This document shows positions 1 through 10,429 of a stretch of 64,000 nt of DNA, piece by piece (position 1 is the first letter of the stretch; each line of letters begins with the position of its first letter). A program made the translations under genes and the position numbers. The notes under the pieces are model-generated. The model saw only the letters and a list, made by a program, of their open reading frames with translations, searched no databases and was not told the origin of the DNA. The stretch comes from an uncultured Elusimicrobium sp. (GTDB lineage: Bacteria; Elusimicrobiota; Elusimicrobia; Elusimicrobiales; Elusimicrobiaceae). Where the stretch lies: contig CAMZDW010000001.1 in assembly GCA_947305555.1 (NCBI GenBank), forward strand, positions 1-64,000. The letters run 5' to 3'.

Positions 1-131
1 AGCGGAATATACGTTTCCACCATGGCTTCGTAAAACCAATCTTCTTCCAGGAAATCGGGATATTCCGGATGTTTAATAAACGGCAAGTGGGCGTGAAGTA
101 CAAGTGCTAAATAACCTTTTTCGTTTCCCAT
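1..131 (-). CDS. GH57-family glycoside hydrolase / 1,4-alpha-glucan branching enzyme-like protein, N-terminus only (runs off window)
   Basis: Reverse strand from ATG at 131 reads MGNEKGYLALVLHAHLPFIKHPEYPDFLEEDWFYEAMVETYIP, the typical N-terminus of GH57/DUF1957 proteins. Confidence 0.85.
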   Translation of the reverse strand, partial: MGNEKGYLALVLHAHLPFIKHPEYPDFLEEDWFYEAMVETYIP

Positions 132-133
132 AC

Positions 134-1000
134 TTATTTCCCTTGCTCGCGCAGAGCCTTAATTTGAATGTGGCGCGTTTTGTCGCCTTTGGCATTGCGC
201 GCGTGAATGGGTAAATCTACTACGCTGCCGGCCGGTAAGTGCTGGCGAATAGAAAATTTCCCTTCTTTGAGTTCAATCTCTTTGCCATTAATGGTAACAA
301 TGGCATTTTTAGAAGCTGAACCATAAATGATAATTTCACAGTCAGCTTTGAGCCAAATATCTTCATCTTCTACTTTGTCCAAGTGTAGACTAAAGGAAGA
401 CCACGAACTAGGCGCCCCGGAAGAAGTAAGCTCGGTCAATTTCCAGCGTTGGCCGACTACATGCATTCGTTCGCTAGCCCCTAATCCAATATAATCGGCT
501 CCGGCCAATTTTAAGAGTTTTTGGAAATCGCCTTCCACAATCATCCACTTATCATCAATGATGTCCGAAATACGTCCTGGCGGAAGCGACGTAGCATTAC
601 TGCGTGAGACGAGGATGAATTGTCCGTCGGTGGTTAAGTACCCCAAATCTGCTACATATGCCCGGCCCGATTGAGGGGCGTTAATATACCAGCTGCGCGC
701 TTCAAAAATAACGGGCATATCGTAATAACAAACGGAATTTGTTCCATCAAAAAGGGCTACATCCGTTACATCATGCAAACGGATGATCGTGCGCGCTTGG
801 CGTAACGTTTCTTCCGGATATTGTTGTTTGATGCAGTCTAACGTGTTCTGGGTAATTTCCCAAAATAAGAACAACCAAGCCGGGTCTTTCGGCAACAAAT
901 AACTTTCCGTTTTTCCGTAGCCGACCGGAATATCGGCCTCAGCGGCCGGATCTTTTGTGATAGGTTCTTTGATAGAACCCGAAGAAGTAGCTTGCGACAT
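134..1000 (-). CDS. DUF4912 domain-containing protein
   Basis: ORF of 288 aa; 'ESYLLPKDPAWLFLFWEIT' motif; immediately upstream of the GH57 gene, a common pairing. Confidence 0.8.
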   Translation of the reverse strand: MSQATSSGSIKEPITKDPAAEADIPVGYGKTESYLLPKDPAWLFLFWEITQNTLDCIKQQYPEETLRQARTIIRLHDVTDVALFDGTNSVCYYDMPVIFEARSWYINAPQSGRAYVADLGYLTTDGQFILVSRSNATSLPPGRISDIIDDKWMIVEGDFQKLLKLAGADYIGLGASERMHVVGQRWKLTELTSSGAPSSWSSFSLHLDKVEDEDIWLKADCEIIIYGSASKNAIVTINGKEIELKEGKFSIRQHLPAGSVVDLPIHARNAKGDKTRHIQIKALREQGK

Positions 1001-1077
1001 ATTAAAACCTCACCCTATAAATTTTGTTCGTTCGTTAAGCCTATTTTATCTATTCTATTCTACCATTTTTAAGAGTG

Positions 1078-1117
1078 CAAAAAAAGCACCGCTAAATAGG
1101 AGGCGGTGCTTTTTTTA
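1078..1117 (-). terminator. intrinsic terminator downstream of the EamA gene
   Basis: GCACCGC...GCGGTGC stem flanked by A/T tracts. Confidence 0.75.
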
Positions 1118-1130
1118 ATTAGTAAGGAAG

Positions 1131-2030
1131 TCAATTGACTTTCTTCTGGATCAGCCACAAACTGATAAAAATAAATATCATTCCTACCAGTTCGGGTAAA
1201 TGCGGGATGCGACCACGGAACAAAACATCTGTTCCCATGGCAATAATGGGAGAAAAATAAGTAACCGAAGCCATACGGGTAGCGCCCCACCGTTTTATCA
1301 GTGCAATCATTAGTAAGAAGGCAACCGCTGACGAAAATACACCGGCGCAAATAATGGAAAGAACGAGTTTTGTATTAAAAACCGCCCAAGAAGGAGTTGC
1401 CTCCGTTCCCAAAGAAATCAGTAGTAGGGCAACTGCTGCAAACAGATATTGATAGAACGTGTTTGCTTCCCAGGCAACCGTGTGATTATCTACCATAATT
1501 TTTTTCGTCATCACATTTCCCAAACCATAAGATAAAGCCATTACCAACAAAGCCCCGTATCCCCAAAGGGCCATTTTCCCGGCAGGAACATGGAGGGCGG
1601 CTTGCCATTGGGGGTGCATAATGACGAGCAGCCCGGCTAAGCCAATCAGCACGCCGGCGGCCCGGCGCCAGGTAAAGCGGTCTTCCCCCTTAAGTAAAAG
1701 GGCTCCGCCGATAAAACTCCAAATCGGCACAGTGCCGTTAAAAATTCCGGCAATGGTGGGCACGGTATATTGAATCCCCCAAGAAAGTGCCGCAAACGGG
1801 AGTAAAATGAGCATAAAACTAATCGCAATAGGCCGCCACAGTTCTTTGATAGGGCATTTGAAAGAAGCACGCCGTACGGTAAAAAATACGGTAAAGAATA
1901 ACAGCCCGGCCAATACCCGGTAGAATGCACCCCAATAAGGAGGCAGTACATCTACAATATTTTTGGAAGCCAAAAAGGCCGTTCCCCAACACATTGCCAA
2001 ACAAAATGCTAAAAAATAACTCATCCTCAA
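1131..2030 (-). CDS. EamA/DMT family transporter
   Basis: 299 aa, about ten hydrophobic segments, EamA-like N-terminus 'FCLAMCWGTAFLASK'. Confidence 0.85.
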   Translation of the reverse strand: MRMSYFLAFCLAMCWGTAFLASKNIVDVLPPYWGAFYRVLAGLLFFTVFFTVRRASFKCPIKELWRPIAISFMLILLPFAALSWGIQYTVPTIAGIFNGTVPIWSFIGGALLLKGEDRFTWRRAAGVLIGLAGLLVIMHPQWQAALHVPAGKMALWGYGALLVMALSYGLGNVMTKKIMVDNHTVAWEANTFYQYLFAAVALLLISLGTEATPSWAVFNTKLVLSIICAGVFSSAVAFLLMIALIKRWGATRMASVTYFSPIIAMGTDVLFRGRIPHLPELVGMIFIFISLWLIQKKVN

Positions 2031-2109
2031 ATCTCCTTTTTTATATTGTAGTAAATTTTGGAAATTTTAAATCCGCGAATAAGGTTTAATAAATCGTATA
2101 ATATAGGAG

Positions 2110-3000
2110 ATGAAAAAAATCGTTTTTTTATTACTTACGCTACTTATTCTAGGTAGTTTGTTTTGGTGGGGAGTAAAACGAAGTGCTCCCTCGGTTAAAA
2201 CGGAACCTCGGTTGGTGGTGTCCGGATATGTACCCTATACCCTAGCCAAACAAATCGCTGGGGACAGTGCCGAAATTTTAATGCTCCTGCCACCGGGCGC
2301 AGAACCTCACTCCTTTGAGCCTACGCCAGGTGTTTTGATCGCGCTGAATCAAGCGGATGCGTTTATTTATATATCAGATGAATTGGAACCGTGGGCCAAG
2401 GAGTTAGCTCAAACAGTAGGAGCTAGAACGCAGGTATTAGCATTGGCAAAATCTTTTCCGACAGTGCAAGATCCGCACGTTTGGATGAATATCCAACAGG
2501 CCCAACTTATGGCTTATCAAATTGCAGCTTTACTGGCCAAAATCGCGCCTCAAAATAGGGCCGTAACGGATGAAAATTATTTCAAACTAGCTAGCGAATT
2601 GGACGATTTGCAAACTCAATTTTCCCAAGCGCTAGCTACTTGTAAGTACCATGAAGTGGTACATATTGGCCACTTGGCATTTGGCAATTTGTTGCAACCG
2701 TACGGATTGACGTTAACGGCTTTGTCCGGTACCGCCCATGAAGGCGAACATTCGGTCAAGAAATTAACCGAACTCATACGTGAGATTAAAGACAAACAAC
2801 TGCCGGCTATTTTTACGGAAGAATCCGTTTCACCCGGTCTGTCCCGGACAGTGGCTACCGAAACGGGTGTACAAATTTTGCCGCTTTATTCTATTGAACA
2901 TATTTCCAAACAAGATTTTGAAAATCAAGTAACTTATGCGGAACTGATGCGGCGTAATTTACAAAGTCTAACTCGGGGGCTGATATGTCAAGCGTCTTAA
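2110..3000 (+). CDS. znuA: metal ABC transporter substrate-binding protein (ZnuA-like)
   Basis: 'PPGAEPHSFEPTP', 'DPHVWMN', 'HIGHLAFGNLLQPYGL'; followed by ATPase and permease genes. Confidence 0.85.
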   Translation: MKKIVFLLLTLLILGSLFWWGVKRSAPSVKTEPRLVVSGYVPYTLAKQIAGDSAEILMLLPPGAEPHSFEPTPGVLIALNQADAFIYISDELEPWAKELAQTVGARTQVLALAKSFPTVQDPHVWMNIQQAQLMAYQIAALLAKIAPQNRAVTDENYFKLASELDDLQTQFSQALATCKYHEVVHIGHLAFGNLLQPYGLTLTALSGTAHEGEHSVKKLTELIREIKDKQLPAIFTEESVSPGLSRTVATETGVQILPLYSIEHISKQDFENQVTYAELMRRNLQSLTRGLICQAS

Positions 3001-3779
3001 AAACCGAGAATTTGTCTTTTGCCTATGAGCGCATCAACGTGTTGGAAAATATTTCGTTTGATGTACAAGCTGGGGATTATGTAGGGATTATCGGCCCTAA
3101 CGGAGGGGGAAAAACGACTCTGTTAAAAGTAATACTCGGCTTGGAAAAAGGGAAAGGTTCCATTCGTTGGTTTGGTACACCAAGCGCTCAATTTAAGGAC
3201 TGGTGGAAGATTGGGTATTTGGCACAAAAAAGCCCGGTTTCTCAGTCACGTTTTCCGATTTCGGCCGAAGAAGTCGTACTTATGGGATTGGCCGAACGAT
3301 GCGGGAGTGGGGTAAGTGTTGGGGAACTAAAAAGTATTTATGAAGCCATGCAGCAAACTAATACCCGGCAATATGTAGGAAAACTTTTCCACGATTTATC
3401 CATTGGCCAGCAACAACGCGTATTGTTGGCACGAGCATTGGTTAGCCGGCCACAAGTGCTGATTCTGGATGAACCGTCTACGGCGTTGGATGCCTCCTCG
3501 CGTGAGATGTTTTTTAATTTGCTGGGGGAGTTAAATCAAAAACACGGTGTAACCATTTTGCTGATTACTCATGATACCGGTGAAGTGGGAAAGCATATTT
3601 CCAAATTTATGTACATTGATAAACGCTTGGTATTTTTCGGTACCAAAGAGGAATTTTGTCATTCACCCGAAGTAGCCAAACAGTTGGGAGCTTTTGCTCA
3701 ACACACTATTGACCATTTGCACAATCGTCACGGGCATTGTCCGCTGGGCGATTCGTGCGTGGAGTGCCACCATGATTAG
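2985..3779 (+). CDS. znuC: metal ABC transporter ATP-binding protein (ZnuC-like)
   Basis: Walker A GPNGGGKTT, signature LSIGQQQR, Walker B VLILDEP; Cys/His-rich C-terminus. Confidence 0.88.
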   Translation: MSSVLKTENLSFAYERINVLENISFDVQAGDYVGIIGPNGGGKTTLLKVILGLEKGKGSIRWFGTPSAQFKDWWKIGYLAQKSPVSQSRFPISAEEVVLMGLAERCGSGVSVGELKSIYEAMQQTNTRQYVGKLFHDLSIGQQQRVLLARALVSRPQVLILDEPSTALDASSREMFFNLLGELNQKHGVTILLITHDTGEVGKHISKFMYIDKRLVFFGTKEEFCHSPEVAKQLGAFAQHTIDHLHNRHGHCPLGDSCVECHHD

Positions 3780-4590
3780 TGAATTTTTAAGTTACGGTTT
3801 TGTACAGAAAGGTTTATTAGCCGGTAGTTTGGTAGCGGCTTCGTGTGCAATCCTGGGTGTGTTTTTGGTGTTAAAGCGTTTGTCTTTAATCGGGGATGGA
3901 ATGAGCCACGTGTGTTTAACTGGGGTGGCTGTGGCTTTATTAACTTCCGCTAATCCGGTGTATGTGTCGGTACCGGTAGTGATGATTTCTTCCTTAGGGA
4001 TCATGAAACTGACACAAAAATTCCGTATTTACGGAGATGCTGCGATTGGAATTGTCAGTGCGGCCGGATTGTCGGTCGGGCTTTTGATTACAGCGCTTGC
4101 CGGTGGGTTTAATACCGATTTACTGAGCTTTTTATTTGGGAGTATTTTGACTGTTTCCTGGACAGAAGCTGCCCTGTGCGGTGGCCTCTTAGCGGTTATT
4201 TTGATTTTACTCCATGTTTTTTTCCGCGCATTAACGTCTACCTGTTTTGATGAGCCGTTTGCTAAAACACGCGGTATTTCGGTACAGTCGGTCAATACGG
4301 TATTGGTGGTAATCACTTCGGTAGCGGTGGTGCTGGCCTTTAAAGTGGTGGGGATTTTTCTTATTTCGGCGCTTTTAATTATTCCGCCTGTTTCTGCACT
4401 ACTTGTTTCGCGTACTTTCAAGCAGGTATTGTGGAAGGCTGTTATCTTTAGTGTAGGATGTGTGTGGACGGGAATATTCATTTCGTTTATGTGGGACATC
4501 CCATCCGGGGCGGCTATTATTCTGATGAATTTGGCGGTGCTTAGTAGTTGTTTTGGCTGGTCTAAAATAAGAGGAAAACAGCATGACTAA
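3772..4590 (+). CDS. znuB: metal ABC transporter permease (ZnuB-like)
   Basis: ABC-3 permease pattern; start moved from 3694 to ATG at 3772 (MISEFLSYGFVQKG), overlapping the end of znuC. Confidence 0.85.
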   Translation: MISEFLSYGFVQKGLLAGSLVAASCAILGVFLVLKRLSLIGDGMSHVCLTGVAVALLTSANPVYVSVPVVMISSLGIMKLTQKFRIYGDAAIGIVSAAGLSVGLLITALAGGFNTDLLSFLFGSILTVSWTEAALCGGLLAVILILLHVFFRALTSTCFDEPFAKTRGISVQSVNTVLVVITSVAVVLAFKVVGIFLISALLIIPPVSALLVSRTFKQVLWKAVIFSVGCVWTGIFISFMWDIPSGAAIILMNLAVLSSCFGWSKIRGKQHD

Positions 4591-5215
4591 AAAAGAGATC
4601 CTGCCGCTTTTAAAAGAACTAAAAAAACTCTATCCGAAGCATGTTATTCCTTTACACCACCAAAACGCATGGCAACTATTGTGTGCAGTGATTTTATCTG
4701 CGCAATGTACCGATGCACGTGTCAATACGATTACGCCTCATCTATTTAAGAAATATCCCACCGTGTATGACTTGGCAAAGGCCGATATCAAAGAGGTGGA
4801 AAAAATTATTCATTCCGCAGGGTTTTTCCATAGTAAAGCCCTTAGCTTAATTGAAATGTCTAAGCGGATTTGTGAGGCATATGGCGGCGAAGTACCGCAA
4901 ACCATGGATGATTTATTAACCCTTCGGGGCGTAGCGCGCAAGACGGCCAACGTGATGTTAGGGGATTACTTCAAAAAGCCAGCCGGAATTGTGGTAGATA
5001 CGCACGTGAAACGTTTAGCTTTTCGCTTGGGACTGACGAAAAACACTGATCCCGTTAAAATAGAGAAAGACTTAACTAAAATTATTCCCTATGAGTATTG
5101 GGGATGGATTGCAATCGCGCTTATTTTGCATGGGCGCAGTATTTGCCCGGCTCGTAAGCCAAATTGCGCGCAGTGTACACTAGCTAAATTTTGTAAGCGG
5201 CATGGTGTCGCTTAA
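4583..5215 (+). CDS. nth: endonuclease III
   Basis: HhH 'LRGVARKTANVMLG', 'VDTHVKRLAFRLGL', C-terminal 4Fe-4S cysteines CPARKPNCAQCTLAKFC. Confidence 0.93.
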   Translation: MTKKEILPLLKELKKLYPKHVIPLHHQNAWQLLCAVILSAQCTDARVNTITPHLFKKYPTVYDLAKADIKEVEKIIHSAGFFHSKALSLIEMSKRICEAYGGEVPQTMDDLLTLRGVARKTANVMLGDYFKKPAGIVVDTHVKRLAFRLGLTKNTDPVKIEKDLTKIIPYEYWGWIAIALILHGRSICPARKPNCAQCTLAKFCKRHGVA

Positions 5216-5240
5216 AAACAACATTGATTGTAAAAATAAT

Positions 5241-5268
5241 AAAGGCCTGAACTTTTATTCAGGCCTTT
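5241..5268. terminator. bidirectional terminator between convergent genes
   Basis: AAAGGCCTGA/TCAGGCCTTT perfect stem. Confidence 0.8.
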
Positions 5269-5273
5269 GTCTA

Positions 5274-6371
5274 TTAATAATATCCGGTCGGAGCGGGCGG
5301 TGCCGGGTAGGGTTGTAGTAGATTTAGCAAGAGTGCTTTTATTTTGCTTGTATTCTTTTGCAAGTACTTTTCATAACTGTCAGAATACTTTTTCCATTCC
5401 CGACTCTTAGATCCTTTAGGCAGTGAAGCAACTTGGTCTAGTTGATTTAAAAAATCATCCAAAAAACCAGCCACATTTTCCTGTTGCTCCGGAAGTACAT
5501 TAATCAATTTAACGTACTTTCTTAAGGAGACGGGCTGCCCGTTGAACAACAATTTACCACGATAAATATCTATAAGATCCGTTAGCAAAACATCCAAGGT
5601 AAAGGAAGAAAGTTCCAACTTCGCAGCTGTAACAGGACGCAAATTTTGAGCATCTAACATATCGGCAAAGGTATCTTGTTGTAATAGAGCAAAAAGTCCC
5701 TGGGCATAAGACCAAGACAAACTTTGTGTGCCACGCAGCTCGTTGACCAAATTGCGGGTACCTTGTGGCGAGTCAGAAGGATGGGTTGGTAAGCCATAAA
5801 AGAGCTGGGCAGATAAAGGCACTAATTCGGATAAATTATCTTCCGGGGATTCGGAAACAATCCCATAACAGATGAAGGGAATCATATGGGCCCCTTCGTG
5901 GATGCCGCTGTCGACAGTTTGTACAAAAGAATTTTCCAGGGAAATATTGATTTGCCGTGTACCGGCAGATGAATTATATGCCGGAAGGAGAGCTACTTTA
6001 TGTACTTGATTTAGGTTCTCTTTACAATGAGAAGCTGTATAATATACACCTAAAAAACCGGCGAGTATTGTTACATCCTCGGAATTTTTCGGGGGGAATG
6101 AAGTATATTCATCTATGTATTTTTCATTAAAAATTTTTGTTAGAGTGGCTTCATTTTGTTTCACCCATTTCAAAAAATTATCTACCCGATACCATCCGTT
6201 GGTATGGCTCGGATCTGAAAAATTGTTATGTTTATAATAGGATTCAATGTTCTTGCGCGTGAATCGATACAGCGAAAAATCGTCCCTTGCAGGCGCATTC
6301 AATTGCTGTGCATTGACGGGCACAGAGAAAAAAGTAAATATTATAATAAAACTAATGACTTTGTTTAGCAT
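5274..6371 (-). CDS. exported protein of unknown function with an HExxH motif
   Basis: Start reset to 6371 (MLNKVISFIIIFTFFSVPVNAQQ signal peptide); contains HEGAH. Confidence 0.7.
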   Translation of the reverse strand: MLNKVISFIIIFTFFSVPVNAQQLNAPARDDFSLYRFTRKNIESYYKHNNFSDPSHTNGWYRVDNFLKWVKQNEATLTKIFNEKYIDEYTSFPPKNSEDVTILAGFLGVYYTASHCKENLNQVHKVALLPAYNSSAGTRQINISLENSFVQTVDSGIHEGAHMIPFICYGIVSESPEDNLSELVPLSAQLFYGLPTHPSDSPQGTRNLVNELRGTQSLSWSYAQGLFALLQQDTFADMLDAQNLRPVTAAKLELSSFTLDVLLTDLIDIYRGKLLFNGQPVSLRKYVKLINVLPEQQENVAGFLDDFLNQLDQVASLPKGSKSREWKKYSDSYEKYLQKNTSKIKALLLNLLQPYPAPPAPTGYY

Positions 6372-6411
6372 ATACTCATTATAAGAGTTCTTTTTCGTAT
6401 TTTCAAGTGTC

Positions 6412-6448
6412 AAAAAGGCAGAGGCAAAAGTATTATGCCCCTGCCTAT
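6412..6448 (-). terminator. terminator downstream of oad operon
   Basis: AGGCAGAGGCA...TGCCCCTGCCT stem-loop with A/T flanks. Confidence 0.6.
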
Positions 6449-6465
6449 AAAACATGAAGGAATTT

Positions 6466-7632
6466 TTATTTCCCCAGTAACGCCAGGAGTACGCCAGCCG
6501 CTACCGCACTGCCGATTACGCCCGCCACGTTGGGGCCCATCGCGTGCATCAGCAGGTAGTTTTGCTTATCGTATTCCAAACCGACTTTGTTGGAAACACG
6601 TGCGGCCATCGGAACAGCGGAAACACCGGCCGAACCGATAAGCGGGTTGATTTTCGTTTTGCTAAAGCAGTTCATCAGTTTAGCCAGTAACACACCGGAA
6701 GCCGTGGCCACGGAGAAGGCAATAATGCCCAGTACCAAGATGCCGAGCGTTTCGGTGGTCAAGAAGTGATCATATTGGAGTTTGGAACCAACCGATAAAC
6801 CAAGCAAAATCGTTACGATATTGCAAAATTCGTTTTGCAACGTTTTGCTCAAACGTTCGGCCACGCCGGATTCTTTGACTAAGTTACCAAACGTAAGTGC
6901 GCCGATTAAGGGAGCCGCGGAAGGCAGTAAAAATGCACACAAAAGCAAAATCACGAGCGGGAATAAGATTTTTTCGCGTTTAGATACAGCGCGAAGTTGC
7001 GTCATGCGAATTTTGCGTTCGGCATCTGTCGTCAAAAGTTTCATAATCGGCGGTTGGATGACCGGCACGAGCGCCATGTATGAATAAGCCGCAACGGCAA
7101 TAGAGCCCAAGAGTTGCGGTGCTAGACGGGCTGTTAGGTAAATGGAAGTCGGGCCGTCCGCTCCGCCGATAATACCGATAGAAGCAGCCTCTTTAAGCCC
7201 AAAGGCAAAGAGTTGTTTGTCCCCAATGTAAATGTAAGACAATGCCACCGCGCCAACGAGCGTAGCAAAAATACCAAATTGTGCCGCTCCGCCCAATAGC
7301 GCCATTTTCGGGTTGGCAATCAGCGGTCCAAAGTCGGTCATCGCGCCTACCGCCATAAAGATAAATAGCGGGAACAACCCGGTGTTAATTCCGGCATTAA
7401 ATACAATGCCTAAAAAGCCATTCGGCCCAGCAATAGCTTCGCCGGGTGGCATGGGGATATTGGCCAAAAGTCCGCCAAAGGCAATCGGAATTAAGAGTAG
7501 CGGTTCAAATTGCTTTTTGATGCCCAGCCACAAGAGGAACAAACAAACGGCAATCATAACCCCTTGTTGCCATACCATGGAATAGATCCCGGTTGTTTGC
7601 CATATTTGGAAAAATGCTTGTGTGAAATCCAT
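6466..7632 (-). CDS. oadB: sodium ion-translocating decarboxylase subunit beta
   Basis: '[12 protein letters not shown]', '[23 protein letters not shown]', '[19 protein letters not shown]' OadB hallmarks. Confidence 0.93.
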   Translation of the reverse strand: MDFTQAFFQIWQTTGIYSMVWQQGVMIAVCLFLLWLGIKKQFEPLLLIPIAFGGLLANIPMPPGEAIAGPNGFLGIVFNAGINTGLFPLFIFMAVGAMTDFGPLIANPKMALLGGAAQFGIFATLVGAVALSYIYIGDKQLFAFGLKEAASIGIIGGADGPTSIYLTARLAPQLLGSIAVAAYSYMALVPVIQPPIMKLLTTDAERKIRMTQLRAVSKREKILFPLVILLLCAFLLPSAAPLIGALTFGNLVKESGVAERLSKTLQNEFCNIVTILLGLSVGSKLQYDHFLTTETLGILVLGIIAFSVATASGVLLAKLMNCFSKTKINPLIGSAGVSAVPMAARVSNKVGLEYDKQNYLLMHAMGPNVAGVIGSAVAAGVLLALLGK

Positions 7633-7643
7633 AGCGTTTCCCC

Positions 7644-9443
7644 TTATTTAATTTCCGCCAAGGCGTGGCCGGTTTGTACTTGGTCGCCCTGTTTGGCAAG
7701 GAAGTGTACCGTTCCGGCGGCAGGCGCCGCAACGGGGGTTTCCATTTTCATGGCTTCCATCACTAAAATTTCCTGACCTTCGCTGACCGTGTCGCCTTCT
7801 TTGGCGGAAAAACGTAAAACGGCACCCGGTACCGGAGCATTTACAATTGTGGCAGCTCCGCCAGCCGGTTTTGCAGCGGCAGCCGGTGCAGCGGCCGCGG
7901 CGGTTCCCGTTCCAACGGTGTAACGTTTGCCGTTTACAACGGCCGTGGAGTCGTTTTCAAAGGAAACAGTATAGGTTTTACCTTCTACGGTTACGTTGAC
8001 AGGACCGTCGGCTTTAGTGGCCGGTTTCGCATCGGCCGCCCAGCGGATACCGTTTACTTTGGCTTCGCCTTTCAAATATAAAATCCCTTTGTCGGCACAA
8101 GTGGCTACGATAAAAGCATTTTCTTCATTTACCGGAAGACCCGCTTCGCGCAATTTTGCTTCGGCTACTTTAAGGCCTTTCTTGGGATCGGCGTTGTTGA
8201 TTTCTAAAACAGTCTTTTTGGTAGGTTCCAATCCCAGTTGTTCGCTGGCGGCTTTGACTACTTCCGGCGCCGGTTCTACCGGGGTTTTGCCGAAATAACC
8301 CAGTACCATTTTCCCATAACCGGGCGTGATTTTTTTCCAGCGGCCGAACATCACGTTGGAATAGGCCTGTTGGAAGTAAAATTGGGAAACCGGCGTAACA
8401 GACGTACCGAATCCGCCCAACTTCACACATTCGCCCATGGCCGTTACTACTTCGGGGAATTTATCAAACGTGCCGTTATCGCGCATCATTTGCGTATTGG
8501 CGGTTAACGCTCCGCCGGGTAAAGGCGAGAACGGGATAATCGGGTTGACTTTTTTGGCTTCGGGCGGTAAGAAGTATTTGCTCATGCAGTCTTGGAATAC
8601 GTTTTCGGCTTCCTGAATTTTCTTCGGGTCAATATCCAGAGTATATTCTGTTCCGCGTAAAGCGTGCCACATGGTTAAAATATCGGGTTGGCAGGTGCCG
8701 CCGGAAACGGGTTGCATGGAAAGATCCAAACTGTCGGCCCCATTTCTAATAGCTTCCAAACAGCAAGCAATGGAGTTACCGGCTGTTTCGTGGGTATGGA
8801 ACACAATCTTGGTGCCTTTGGGAAGTACGCGGCGCGCCATGGCCATCGTTTCGCCGACGGTTTTTGGCGTGGAAGTGCCGGAAGCATCTTTAAAACAAAC
8901 GGAGTCAAACGGCACGCCCGATTTCAAAATATCGCGCAATACTTTTTCGTAAAATTCAGCCGTGTGGATTTTACCGGTGGTGTCCCAGCCCGGAGCTAAT
9001 GACATCATGGTTACGCAGACTTCGTGTTTGAGTCCCGCGTCGTGAATGCATTGACCGGAATAGATTAAATTGTTTACGTCATTTAACGCATCAAAGTTGC
9101 GAATCGTGGTAGTGCCGTGTTTCTTAAAAAGTTCGGCGTGGGCTTTGATAACGTCCCCCGATTGGCTTTCCAACCCTACTACGTTTACGCCGCGGGCTAA
9201 TGTTTGTAAATTGGCATCCGGCCCGGCCGTTTTGCGGAAGGTATCCATCATATCAAAAGCATTTTCGTTGCAGTAGAAGAAAAGTGCCTGAAAGCGCGCA
9301 CCGCCGCCAAATTCCATATGGTTAATGCCGGCATGGCGAGCCGCTTCTACGGCTGGCATAAAGTCTTTGGTAAGTACGCGCGCTCCGTAGACGGATTGAA
9401 ACCCGTCGCGAAACGCAGTGAGCATAAAGTTTATTTTTTTCAT
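7644..9443 (-). CDS. oadA: oxaloacetate decarboxylase alpha / pyruvate carboxylase subunit B with C-terminal biotinyl domain
   Basis: Carboxyltransferase domain plus biotin site EAMKMETPV. Confidence 0.92.
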   Translation of the reverse strand: MKKINFMLTAFRDGFQSVYGARVLTKDFMPAVEAARHAGINHMEFGGGARFQALFFYCNENAFDMMDTFRKTAGPDANLQTLARGVNVVGLESQSGDVIKAHAELFKKHGTTTIRNFDALNDVNNLIYSGQCIHDAGLKHEVCVTMMSLAPGWDTTGKIHTAEFYEKVLRDILKSGVPFDSVCFKDASGTSTPKTVGETMAMARRVLPKGTKIVFHTHETAGNSIACCLEAIRNGADSLDLSMQPVSGGTCQPDILTMWHALRGTEYTLDIDPKKIQEAENVFQDCMSKYFLPPEAKKVNPIIPFSPLPGGALTANTQMMRDNGTFDKFPEVVTAMGECVKLGGFGTSVTPVSQFYFQQAYSNVMFGRWKKITPGYGKMVLGYFGKTPVEPAPEVVKAASEQLGLEPTKKTVLEINNADPKKGLKVAEAKLREAGLPVNEENAFIVATCADKGILYLKGEAKVNGIRWAADAKPATKADGPVNVTVEGKTYTVSFENDSTAVVNGKRYTVGTGTAAAAAPAAAAKPAGGAATIVNAPVPGAVLRFSAKEGDTVSEGQEILVMEAMKMETPVAAPAAGTVHFLAKQGDQVQTGHALAEIK

Positions 9444-9460
9444 AATATTCCTCTTTAAAA

Positions 9461-9685
9461 TTATTTTCCTTGAAATCTTTTCGCAGCGGCAATAGCAACG
9501 GCGATCAGGGTGTTATCTGTTCCGGCGGCCGCAGGTACAGCAGCAGGCCAACGTTTTTCGGCCCATTGGACCAAGTCCCCCAAAAATTTAACTACCAAAA
9601 TCAGTACCCCTAAAAAGGTGAATACAATCAACATCCCGATTACCGTGATATTGACGGCTTGCATCATTAAACTATCTGCACTCAT
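9461..9685 (-). CDS. OadG-family decarboxylase gamma subunit
   Basis: 74 aa, one TM, between oadA and birA. Confidence 0.7.
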   Translation of the reverse strand: MSADSLMMQAVNITVIGMLIVFTFLGVLILVVKFLGDLVQWAEKRWPAAVPAAAGTDNTLIAVAIAAAKRFQGK

Positions 9686-10386
9686 ACGATAACGTCTCCT
9701 ATATATATTTCTTTCAATTGTCCGGCTGAACGCAACAGCAGCGTTCCACGGGAGGAAATATCCTCCGCCGTTCCTAAAATTGTTTGGGTCCCGTTTCGGA
9801 TGGAAATTTCTTTTCCTAAAGCTGCAAAACGGCGCAGATACTCAGGGCGAATTCCTTCAAAACCGCATGAAATGAGGGTTTCGTAATGGTTCCAAAAATA
9901 GGTTAACACGTTAGACAACAGGACTAATTTATCTGCGGTTGCGCCCATTTCTTTTAACGAGGTTGCGGGTTGATCTATTTGGTCTAAACCGTCTTGAGAA
10001 ATATTGATTCCTACCCCTAATACCAAAGAACAAGATTTATTTTTTGCAAACATAGCTTCACTTAAAATACCACAAATTTTTTGACCGTTTATCTGCACGT
10101 CATTAGGCCATTTAAGGGTGGGAGTAAGGTCCAAATCTTCTAAGGCATGACACACGGATAATGCCATCAGTTGTGTTAAATTAGGTAAAAAATCTGTTTT
10201 AACAGGTTTTACTAACACGGAGAAATAAAGCCCTCCCGGACGGGAAATCCACTTACGGTCGTAACGGCCGCGCCCGGCTGTTTGACGTTCGGCGCAGACT
10301 ACAGTAGCGTGCGGTAAAGTGGCGGCCTGTTGTTTGAGGTACGTTTGAGTAGAGTCCAACTCCTCAAAATATAGCAAATTCTCCAT
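9682..10386 (-). CDS. birA: biotin--[acetyl-CoA-carboxylase] ligase
   Basis: 'TAGRGRYDRKWISRPGGLYFSVL', 'KWPNDVQINGQKICGIL'. Confidence 0.92.
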   Translation of the reverse strand: MENLLYFEELDSTQTYLKQQAATLPHATVVCAERQTAGRGRYDRKWISRPGGLYFSVLVKPVKTDFLPNLTQLMALSVCHALEDLDLTPTLKWPNDVQINGQKICGILSEAMFAKNKSCSLVLGVGINISQDGLDQIDQPATSLKEMGATADKLVLLSNVLTYFWNHYETLISCGFEGIRPEYLRRFAALGKEISIRNGTQTILGTAEDISSRGTLLLRSAGQLKEIYIGDVIV

Positions 10387-10429
10387 ACTAAAATTATATC
10401 AAATTTAGAGAAGGTGCGCGGCGAAAGAG

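Noticed and set aside
2097-2109. TATAAT directly before znuA suggesting a leaderless transcript
   Set aside because: No matching -35 at proper distance, and an AGGAG-like RBS overlaps the start; too weak to claim
3694-3771. N-terminal extension of ZnuB in the ORF track
   Set aside because: Overlaps the His/Cys-rich tail of znuC; ATG at 3772 gives the usual permease N-terminus
4029-4499. 156-aa antisense ORF within znuB
   Set aside because: Low-complexity Thr/Ala/Pro translation, antisense to a well-supported permease gene; shadow ORF
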